DNA of 64,000 nucleotides from Lutjanus erythropterus. Its lineage: Eukaryota; Chordata; Actinopteri; Lutjaniformes; Lutjanidae. This document shows, in pieces, positions 40,101-52,100 of the stretch. The DNA lies in NCBI GenBank assembly GCA_020091685.1, contig CM034607.1, positions 18,963,221 to 19,027,220 on the forward strand, read 5' to 3'. Below the pieces are notes generated by a model. That model was not told where the DNA came from. It worked only from the letters and a program-made list of their open reading frames with translations, and ran no database searches. The number at the start of each line of letters is the position of its first letter. Positions within the stretch are counted from its first letter, which is position 1. Position numbers and translations under genes: made by a program.

Positions 40101-43100
40101 TGTGTCAACATCTAAAACCATCAGTGACCATAGGCTATAAGCTGATACTGTGGATGCAGGAAAGAGAGGAAATTCAAAGCTACTTAAGAGAAAACTCAAA
40201 AGTTGGCCGCAGTCCAAACAGTGAGCACACATGAAATTGTGAAGAATCAGTTGTTCAAGGTTAAGCTGTCTTATAGCAACACATGGTGCAGATACAGTTA
40301 TTGCATGTGCCAAAAACAAATCTACAGAGTTCAATTTATTCCAATACTGCCATTACTCATCAGCTACAAGAGCTCCTCTTGCTGAGTTTGATCTAAAAAG
40401 TTGACAGAATCCCCACAGTGTCTCTAAACACTACATAAATCTGATTGGTAGCTTGTGTAACAGAGAGGAAAAAACACAACTCCTCACACAAACCCCATTT
40501 GTCTCATTCCAAACACCACTGGACTTTCCAGCAGCAACTGGAAACTATCTGTGACAAAAGATCCGACAATTTCATAAACTTGACAGACTGAAGAGGAGAA
40601 CTCAATTCATCTCTTAGGCCTGACTGGGCCAGAAAAAAAAAAAGACATAGATTTCTTCTTCTTGATGGGTATAAATAGAATAACCTGACTCAAATAGCTC
40701 AAGACTACTCAATAAACTGCATTCCTGTGGCTTTGTGTTTGTTGTGAATATCCCTGTGTAGGCAGAAATGTGACCTGGGGGTGCAATATGAGCTGCAAGG
40801 GTGCTTTTAAGTGAGGCTGTCAAAGTCACAAAAATCAATTAATCGATTAGGATAAAAGCAGGATGTAACAATGAGGCCACTCGTAAATTTCAGACGCGTA
40901 GGGATCATACTGGGTGCCAGTCTGTCACTCCAGGGGATGATGTCTGAACTCAAAAACCACAGACAGCTGACCCCAAAAAAAGTCTATGCTTGCTTGTTAT
41001 CCAATAGCCCAAACCAGTGGTTTTCAAATTAGGGCCAAGGGACCAACAGGGATACTTGAGTGAGTTATAAAGGGTCCCAGCTAAAGGAGGAATAGAATTT
41101 ACAAACTTTTCTCACATTTTTTGGATGTTTGGATGACAAGGGAAGAAACATGGTTGATCATTCACTGACTAGGAACACTTGATCTTCAAACCTAAAAAAT
41201 AAAAACATTCAGAGGGGATTCCTTAATACAAAATCCTCACAAACTGGGGTCTGTGGTCTAATGTGCATCTATTTGGGGGGAAGTGGTGGGAAGTTACTAA
41301 GTACAAATACCTTGTTACTGATTTTTCAGGTATCTGTACATTACTTGAGTTTTTTTTTTTACATTTTTTTTTACTTTTACTGCCTACATTCTAACATAAA
41401 TATGTGTACTATCTACTCAGGCTCATTTTGAAAAACTTATTGATTCTTTTTCTTTTTTCTGATTTCAAGCTAAATGGATGAGACAACACAATAATATTAA
41501 TAACAAAAGACGGCTCCTTTGTGTATCCATTAGTGCATATCACACATGACAGATGCAACGAGACAAAAATTATATAACAAAAGTTGTAACAGGAAAAACA
41601 ACGTAAAAGACGTAACCAAAAGACGTGTGCTGTAAAAACACTAAAAACAAGACAACAAGACAAAAAGGATCTAACTAGACAACGTCATAAGACGAAAAAC
41701 TAATAAGATGAAAAAGATGCAACAACAATAAAAACTACGTAAAAGATGTAACAAGATGACAAACGAGAAGGAGGATCAACCAGAGAAAAGGAGGTTCAGG
41801 TAGATTTGCAAGTAAACAGTACAAATTTCCTTCAGAGGGTTAGTTTTTATTTAGTTGAATTTGTATTTCTACTTTTAGAAGTCTTTTTTACACAACTATC
41901 TGTACTTGAGTACAAAATATGTGCATTTTGCCAACTCTGCTTGTCATGAAAGATTTTGGGAACTCCAAACTTACACAACTGTACTTATATCAAATTGATA
42001 CATACATAAAAAAAATCCTAACTAAAATTCTACAGCCATCATAAAAATTCTGTAAAAAAAATTACGTCTCTCCCTCTTCAAATCTCTGACGTCAGAGCTG
42101 AAAAGAGTAAGAAATAGTCTTTGTAGAGCATCATGGCCTGCAGTGACTGGTAAAAGCAGGGCACCCAGACCGCTGCACACGCACTGAACACAGAAGCCTC
42201 ACATGCAGACACATGCAGCCCCTGTTCAACCAGCTGCAGCGTGGAAGCCAGCACTGTATACTGTTTACATGCAAAAATATGCACTGCTCCACTGAATCTG
42301 AGCCAAACAGCCAGTGGAAAGAGGATAAGTGAGATTCTTAATCTGGAATTTAACTTTGTAACAAGAAAAAAAACAGACATGTGAGTGAAGAACTCTTCAA
42401 ACCTGGGGTATGACGAGTCAATATTATTATGAGAATGAGAAAATAGCACATTAACTTCCATTTGCTGACTGCCTCACTGAGAACTGAAACCCAAACTATT
42501 AGGATCCGTTTCAAAATCCAAATTTTACCTCATGCGTGATGCTGGCAAACTAATTGTCTTGGAACCTGCCTGTAATAGGATACTACAACTAATCTCACCT
42601 TAATCTACTTCAACTGAGGACAAAGTGGGTTAAGCTTGTCCTGAAGGCTTCAACAGAAGGTGCACGTCTCACACAAATTCTTTTCCTCTAAATATTTAGT
42701 ACTACTAAGCAAGAAGATGACAATACAGCACCAAAAAGAGGAAAGCCAACACATCAACAGTTTTAATGTCAAGTGACAAATCGGTATCTTGTTTGATATC
42801 ACTGATGATGAACTTCTTCTGTGGGAGAAAGTGGGTCAACTCATCACAAGCTGGTGATTAGCTCCAAAAGACTGGAGTGTGTAGAAGCAGAGATGGGTAT
42901 GAGAGAGTGGCACTGGCTGATTGGTTTATTGGCTGACTCGCTTACACAAGGGATTGAGACACGACACACACAGGGCAAAACATGAAGAACACAGAGCTGG
43001 GGCCAAAAAGTAAAAGAGCATTCCTGTGTGTTATCAATTAATAGGGTAATGCAGCGTTTGTGTGAGTCCTTGTGGGCACAAAATCAAATGATCTGAAATG

Positions 43101-46100
43101 ATCTGAAAATAACTGGGTCATGGAGAAGCAACAGGGCAAATTTATAGTTCTGGTTGATGCCAACATCTTCTGAGAAAATAAAATTACATTAAGCACAAAA
43201 AATAAACGAATCAAAGAGTCTACAACTACTTCTCTGACATGGTGTCCCTATTTTTAGGGACAGCTGTGCTTTAAGCTATACAACAACATGTTCACAATGA
43301 CAATGATTGACTGACATGCATGACATGCCGTTTACAATCTTAGTTCAGCATGTTATCATTTGCTAATTAGCACTAAACACAAACTACAGCTGACTGAGGC
43401 TGATGGGAAGGTCATTAGTTTTGCAGGTATTTTGGCCATCCATTTCTTAAAGGCATAATATGCAGGATTTTTCTGCAAAACAATTTATAAACTAACAATG
43501 ATCTAAGTCATCACTATGACCCCCTGGGAGAATGTGGTAGTGTCTAATTCTGCAGAGACCCCGCCCTCTGCCTGTACTTTCTTATTTTCTCATATTTTGC
43601 TGTGTTCAGGACATTTCTGGGCTTCAGTGGTGTCTAGCCTGCAGACAATACAATACACAGGTTTTGTGGTTGGGTATTAAAATAAAGTGACCAATGGCTA
43701 CACCATATTCCCCACCCCTCTCCTCTGCTCTCTGTCTGTGAGAGCTGCAGTGAGATGCACACACATGGGCAGATCAGACTGAGGATCTGTATTTATACAA
43801 AATCCAGTTTTGGGCAGAGGTGGGGCTGCGTTTACTTGTGCTTTAGAACGTAAACAGTGAAACAATCAGAAAATAGCAGTTTTTATTCCCCTGATTCACT
43901 GCTTTGTTCTTGCCAACGTGGTCTTTCACTTCATTCACTCTCATTTATTGATCCAGGGAAGAACCAACTCTGAAAGGTGCATTTAAAAACAATCCAACAT
44001 ATTCTACCTTTAATTAATGGTTGATTGTGGTGCTAGATGATCATTACAACAAATATGCTTAAATTCAAAAAACTCAATCAAGCAATCAGTCCTATAGTTG
44101 TTGACACATTTCGCTAAAAACCAAAAATATCAACCTGTTGGTGATGCGATCAGTAAAGTCAGGGGATCAAAATCAGTAGGATTTACTGTCTGTGGATCAT
44201 TAATGTCTGTACCAAATACCATGGCAATACATTCTATAATTATTCAGATATTCCAGTCTGGGTCAAAGTGGAGAGGTCAACTCTGCCATTCATACTGCTA
44301 TTGTTTTTTTTATTGCACATGGCTGGATTTGGAAAAAAAAAAACAAGCCAATGACTCTAACAGAGAGCTCACACAAGTGACATCTGTGCTTCAGCTATCA
44401 GTCAATAAGACTAGAAAATAATAAATACATTTTTCAATACAAGGTGTGGCCTCTAGGTTTTGCCACATGGTCGATTGTGTGGGATCGTCACATTGATGCA
44501 CTGGGATAATCATTGTGCAAGATGTTACACCTTTCCAAGAAACCAACAAGGCAAACACATTGTGTTTATTCATCGTAATATGGTACAGCAAAGGCTTACA
44601 GTGGGCTTAGATTTAGGCTGAGCAGCCTGTGGTTCAACCATGAGATTTCATCCATGTTCTGACTGACTGTCAGCTGACACGGAGGAATTTTATTTCCCAC
44701 TAAGCCATGCAAAACACAGACATACTGTGCATGCCTGAGATCACATGAACTACAAGACAAACATGAAGGATGATCGGACTGCTCAGAGTTGACAGAGCAC
44801 TCTCTGTGTAATTAGTCTGTGTACACATAGTGAACTTCTGAAGGAGACTTCAGTATTATATAATGTACCTTTCCTGGTCAAACCAACATTGTCCACATGT
44901 CGTCTTCACGTGCGTCTGGTGACATGATGGTGTATAATGGCGTAAAAAGTAATGCATTTCTTAACAAAAAGAGAAGACAAACAAAGATATGTTCTCGTTT
45001 AAGTGCTCTTCTGCATTAGCGTGCAGCACACACAATAACTCCAGAATAAAGTGAAGAGTGCCATTAGTACAGAGCTCACTCCCACTCACTCATGCTTAGT
45101 GCATCACAGGTCAGGGCTCAATCTCTGGGACAAACAATTGAAAGGATGTCACATATGATGTTATATTTGGATAAGTAAAAATGTTTTTTTTACAACTTCC
45201 TGTGTAGGTGTTGAGATCATGTTCCTTTTTAGAGGTAAGTTTATTTTGTGTGTGCATGTCTACACACACGGAAAAATCCAGAAATCACATCTTGTTCCCA
45301 TCTGTACCTGCTGAGCACCACCTTATTCACATTTGTGACAGACCAAGCAGATTTCTACCAGGTACTAAAGAGAAAAAAGGTCCTACATGCAAGAAAATAA
45401 AACCACTTTTTACATTAAAAGGGATAGTTCGGATTATTTAAACTGAGATTGTATGAGGTACCAGTTACAGGAGATAGTGGTTGGCACGACCCCCAGTTAG
45501 GAAAAACAGAGGGGCAGCAGCGTGGAAGGTAGGGGTGCAGAAATGAATCGATTCTCTTAAGTATTGTGATTCTTTTTACGATTCCTAAATTGTTTCTTAA
45601 ATCCCTGAACTGATTTTTTAAATATATAAATGACTAGTGCTTGGTCCGTTAGCTTGATGCTAACACATGATGGGAATTTCCATTGACACGCTAACAGAAA
45701 TTGGTATTGCAATTGCAGCAATATTATCTCAGACATACACATTTTACTTCACATGCTTTATTTAATGTTCACTACTTGATGAGCAGGAACAGCTAAATGT
45801 GGCACTTTACTTCAGAAAGAATAAACTTTATGAACTTTATGAATTCTATTTACATTTTAAAATTCAAAATTCAAAGACTGACTGACTTGTGATGTGCACT
45901 GTTGTCGGAAATATGAATCATGATACACAGTCTCTCAAAGTCTGAAGATTCTCAGTCATCTAGGTCATGGTATTCGTGGAAAAGGTTGTTGTAGGCAACT
46001 GGACTTGGTAGAGTTCTTGAAGACATTTTGCTTCTCATCCAAGAGGCACTGAAGGAACTGAAGAAGCTTGGATGAGAGGCGAAACGTCTTCATATTCATA

Positions 46101-49100
46101 ACACTAATACTAATACTTAAGAATCACAATACATATTGAATTGGCACCAAAGTATCGTGATTGTATCGAATCAGGGCATAAGCATATTGTCCCAGCCCTT
46201 GTGGAAACTAAGCGATGTACTGCTGTGGAGAGGGTCAAATCTTGGTAAAACGACTGATTTTGCCTAGGGAGTTCGCTTGGTTTGGAGAGAGCAAGATTTG
46301 GCTTGTATAATGACAGCTTCCCATCAGAAAAGCCAGTCTGACAGCAAAGTAAAGCGGTGAAAACATTTGAAATACAGCATACACTTAAACTGATGTTGAT
46401 TTGACTAAAACACCCTGTGTTGCTGACCCTGTTCACAGCAGTTCATTGCTCAGTTTCTGTGCTGGTACTCCTGTCAGCCGCCATCTCCTACAGGTGATAC
46501 ACTGCCTATAGATCCCATACAACCCCACATTAAACAATCTGAATTATCCCTTTAATCTTATCGTCTTCTTCCATACAGCTCGATATAGAGGAAATGTTTT
46601 TCTCAATATTGCAACACAGTGGCTGCACATGCCTATTTGTGATGTAATTGCTCACTAATAGCATCAGTGAAGGACAAGCTGTGAAAACAGATTCTGAAAT
46701 AGAGTTGTCTGTGGTAACATGACAGTTGAACTAAAAAATTCATGGAATGAAAAGAAATCTGATGACTAAGTTACAAATCAAAAGATAGCAGAGTCTTTCT
46801 TGTGTGCAATAAACTGCTGGAACTCCAAGTATCTAAAGAGACTGTGATGTGAAACTCACCTCTAATGACGTGGGGCCTGATTCATATTTATCTGTAATGA
46901 CAGAACACAGAGAGAAAGAGTTATTCACGCTCAAACACTGTGGTTATTAATTGTGCAAGTGGTAATTTGCAACAGACAATGAGCAAATCAAACACACCCT
47001 TGTAATTATTTATGTGTGTGTGTACTGCAGGGTTATTCAAAACATCTTTAAAGTGAACTGACAGAGATAACTCATACCTCACACAGTGTTACAGAACATA
47101 AAATATTAAACTTATCGTGCTACGGGGAGGAGACTAAATATAGTGGGAGCTGAAAAGCATGATTACTGACAGCGCCAACATGACCGTGAAACTGGTGAGT
47201 GAATAAATGATTATGTTTTCCCTGCAGTCACTGCTGTACACTGCCTGAGGCAAATTGAGGTGTCAGAACAAGCCGCTGGGGGCTGGTTACAGCAATAGGA
47301 CTGTTCATTCACACTAACAAGAAAGTCAGCCAACCATTGCCTCCCATTCATTTCCCTAAAGCCCCCTCTCAAAATGGAAAGTCAAATTGAAGGAAGCAAT
47401 ATCCCAAACTTGACTTGGATCATTTTTTACACCTCAGCATTGGCTGGGAGTGTCACAGTACTCCAAAACCACAATTTGATTTGACTTAAACATTTTTACA
47501 TTTTGCACTGATGAATGCGTCATTGTTAGACTATCAAGTCTTGACTTGTAAAGATCAACAGATCATTGGTTTTATGCCCTGACAACTGTCATTAACATTT
47601 TCAAACTGTTCTTAAAGTTTATATGATATCAAGTGTGATATAACAGCCGGTAAGCTACTCTGTGTCGTCTTTGAAGTGTTGTTTTTTTTTCGTCGGACAC
47701 ACGCTGGATGCCACAAGAGGGTGGAGGTGGAGAGAAAAACAAACACTTGGAGACCTGCCGATCCTGCCTTTTGATTCCATTCTTGAAACTGAAAGCTCAT
47801 TTCAATCATTTTGCAATTTAATATTGAAACTGCAACACTCCTAGTGTCTAAAAAAGTCCAGTATCGGTCAGGTTCTATTCACTATAAAACTTTTCTAAAC
47901 AATACAACAAATCACAGGAACTTAAATGTCCCGTATTGGACAAAAGATAAAACGAGCACAAAAGCTTTGACAGTCTTATCTCTTGTTCTCATACCAGTTT
48001 TACAACACACCTGCGCTTCTAGATTTTCATGTACGAGTTCAAGTACATACAGAGTTCACTTTAATTTTTGACAGCTAATCATTTGCAAAAAGCGATTGGA
48101 ACACAGGATAAGTGCCAGAAAGAGTATCATCAGAGGTTAAAGTACAAACAGAGCAAGTATCTGCAGACTTTAACTCCAGTCCAGACTGTGAAATTAGGTC
48201 ATTGCTTATAAATGAGACTCTTTGGTCAGATGTGCAATCTCTCTGAATGCTAGGCTTAATATAAATAGCCCTGTCACAATGGCTGCTTTTGATGGACAAT
48301 ATATTGTCCCAGAAATAATCGAAATAAATGATTGCAACATTTTAAAACCTTTTTAAGCCACTGATATAATGATCATATAATAATATTGCAAGTAAGAGCA
48401 ATGCTCTTTTAATTCTTAAGAATATTCAGACACTGGAATTGGAATGTGAAAAAATAAACTATCAGTAAAATGTGCCTCAGCACAGTTTTTTCTCTGTTCT
48501 TTCAGCGTATAGACACTATGAAAAAAGTTAATTCTGGCATCATTTTGGCCAAAACGTTAGTGACATTCTTATGTAAACAGACATGCATGTAAACACAAGA
48601 GCAATACTGAGGTCAGCAAAAAATATCTGTCCATATATCGCAGTTCAGTTTAATTTCTATCAATTGAAGTAAACTTTTGATTTAACAGGAATTCTTCACT
48701 GCATGTAATGACATTTTTTTCTATACAGAGATGGAAAATATTTGTTTCATAGGGTAGCTCAGTTCTGTGCAGGTCACTCTGAATTACAGCTAACAGACCG
48801 AAGAAAAAAAATAAACAGTCATCCACCAACGCTCATCTGGGAAACACTGGGTCCTCTGTTTGTCCCAGCCAAGGAGAGACGGCTTGGCCAGGGCCCTTGT
48901 CTCTCCTAGGGAAAGTAAGCCACAGAGGGCATATTTGGAGCAGGGTGCAATGTCACCCGGACTATCCTATTCACAGAAAAAATATCAACCTCTGTGCTGC
49001 TGGAAGGGTTTCACACACAAAATGATGAGTAAATTTAATATTTTCCAACCAAATTAAATCTTACAAGGTTTTATCTTTTACCCATCCTCCAATCTAATAA

Positions 49101-52100
49101 AAACACCCTTATTTCAACTAATTTATGACACAATTACATTCCAGTTAAAATACTGCATGCACCAAACTCCTCTGTACTGTACTGAAGGCATGAATCACTG
49201 AAAATCTTGGGGTAAACAAGTGTCTCATCTTGATGCCGCATTCAGGCTACCTCCAGGCAACGTGGAGTGGGAGTGAATATTCTATGTGAATTGATCTAAC
49301 GGCAGCAGGAGCAGCGAGCGTCTCGCATCAACTCAGCCTGAAATAACACTTGACTTTGACCGTGCTTCTTATTAGCCTGATTCTGTTTGCTATGCATCAC
49401 AAAAACACACACTTGTTGTGATTCCTTCCTTCCTAGTGTAGGAGTCTATCATCCTGATGCATCTTGATACAAGCAAAAGGTGTTGGCTAAATCATGCCTC
49501 CTCGCCACGGAGTCATTGCGTAAGCACTGATTTTCTGCTGGGGGAGTAACCTCTTCAACTAGCCGCTGAGCCACCCGAAGCTTAATAGGTCTCACGTCTC
49601 TCTTATCGCCAGGCCTAATAAGAATCAGGACAGCTGTCCCAAAATACCTCAGCCAGCAGCCAGAGGAGCAGCAAGAGGACTCTCCCCATAATCTCCAAAC
49701 TCATCTGTAGGCAGACTTCTAAAGTCTCTGCATCTAATCATCACGTTTGTTCTATTTCTGGAAGTGCCAAGATTCTCAGCAGCGCTGGCTCAATGCGTTT
49801 ATACTGAGTGTGTAATTTCCTCATGCACAGCAAAGCAAACACGACTGGTGGGTTAAATATGCTGAGATGAGATGAAGGAGAGCTGGACTGAGGGGTTAGC
49901 TCAAGAGGGGGGGGGAGGGGGAAATAATAAGTTCCCAGGAGAGACAGGACATAACCTCTGCGCCTGAGGCTGTGCTGACAGCCACACCTCCTCCTCCCAC
50001 ACCCAACTTTATCGCTCACACATTAATGGAATGCAGTTAAAGACGACACAAGGCTTTGAGACACTCTGTACAGCTCTCTACACACCTGAATCTGTGTACT
50101 GAAACAAACCTGTACCTGGAAGCTAATCTGAATAGAGAATTTGCTTTAAAAATGGCTCAGTTGTCTCAGTTGTTGTTAAAAGTATACAGAGCTGTTTTGG
50201 TTTTCAATGATGATGTGTAATCTGGAACTATTTTACAACAAAGTTACCAGGTGTTCACTGAGACACAGATGTAATGGTAGTTTTGTCAGTAGTTGATTGC
50301 TTCAAAATCACATTCTAGCTATAAATTTATGTTCCATTATTGAAAGACAGCAGGGTCAAAGTCATTGGACAGAAATTATTTGATGGGGTCTTTTAAATAG
50401 AGTTGCAATGACTATTCAGTTAACTGACTAAACGAAAATTAGTTGCTGGCTATATTGATAATTGATGAATTGTTTGATTTAGCTGGTTCAGGCCTCTTAA
50501 ATGAGACAATTTGCTGTTTTTCTTTGCCATTCATGATAGTAAATGAAGAGTCTTTGGGTTCTGGACTGTTGACTGGACAAAATAAGCAACTGACGATGAC
50601 ACTTTAGGAGAAAGTGTGATAAGCATTTTGTCACAATTTCTTGACACTATAGATTTAACAGTCAATCAAGAAAATAATCAGAATAGTCAATAATTAAAAG
50701 AATCGTTTGTTGCAGCCATACATTTAACTGCGTGTTCCCATCCAGGAGCCCAGACAGGTAAATTGTCACTAGGTAGATTAGGAAGGAAACTGATAGCTAT
50801 ATTCATGAATTGCTTGGTCTATAAAATGTCAGAATATAATTGAAAATCCAGGTGATGTGTTCATATTGCTTGTTTTGTTCAACCAACAGTCCAAAAGCAG
50901 AGGGTATTCAATTTACCACCATAGAAAGAAACCAATGAAAACAATCAAAAATTGACATTTGAGAAACTGATACAAGAGAAATACAGATCTTGCTTAAACG
51001 TAGAACAAGACCGAAGTCAGTGGGCCAATATTATGGACACATAGCAGGGCTTTATTGGTCTACATTGGTGCTTATGTTTTGTCTGAAATTGTTTTCAGAA
51101 CAAAACATCACACAGATAGTTTTTTTATTTATTTACTTTATTTTATGGGCAACAGCAGTAATGTATATTTGACCCCTTTTCTTAATTTAAATAGTTTAGT
51201 TTGATTTTTTATTGCAGTTATCTAATATTCTATATATCTAATATAAGTACCATTTTGGATTATAATTAAAGAATAAAGTCTATCAGCCAATATATCAATA
51301 ACACAATATATTTTCCTACCTAAAATTGGCATCAGCCCCAAAAATCCAGTATTGACTGGGCTCTAGTCCAAAAGCAAAACTTAGCATCATAGAAGAGAGT
51401 TGGCATATATTCAGATGAGAAGCTGGTACCACTGAAATGTGGACATTTTTGTTTAATAATTGATTTAAATTGCTTAGAGAATTATTGTTAATGGGTGCTA
51501 ATTAATTTTCAGTCAATTGCCAAATCAATCAACTTAATCATTCCACCTCTGAGTGAACGTGGGACACAAACCTGCAGGAAAATTACCTCATGAACTGCAC
51601 ACAGCTGAGAGGATGTATGCTATGTATGCATGCAAGCGTCCAGCTTATTGTTTTTTAACAAGCTATATGAACACGTGTTACAACTGTACTTGAAATCTCC
51701 CTCAGGTGCATTCAGTCCACACCAAGCACCTGCTCTGCCTAACGGATCCCCCCCTCCACATTAATCTGTGCCTTTACCTAAATGTCACAACACAAATAAT
51801 GAGGCTGTTAGCAGCAATGTGACTCATCTGTGCGTCTGGCGTTTTGCCACTTATTCACTGTAGCCGTGATGCTGTAGTTATATAGCTCTACTCTGGACTG
51901 GACCCAAGGTGCTCTGCAGTTTGAATGCATCACATGGTTCATTGTTTACTGAAGCTAAGTGACCACTCCAGGAGCATTTCAAACCTTACAGAAAGCAGCC
52001 ATTGCTAACACACCCGTCTGAAGGAAGCAGTGATAAGCACCATGCTCATGATGCAAACATTAGATTCTGATATGAAAGCAAACCCTGTGCGTTAATAATT

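Larger units (their letters stand above)
32406..46859 (-). other. spire1 intron 2 (14.5 kb), repeat-rich
   Basis: No nested gene is recognised. It holds a hAT element (38683-39422), a MITE-like unit (41270-41945), two TTAA-flanked elements (43447-44013 and 45415-46555) and much unassigned AT-rich sequence, including 'tcacaatacca'-type repeat near 35360. The 127-codon frame at 42078-42461 (-) has no splice context or family resemblance. Confidence 0.6.

Noticed and set aside
42078-42461. 127-codon minus-strand frame in spire1 intron 2
   Set aside because: No splice sites in a useful phase and no family resemblance.
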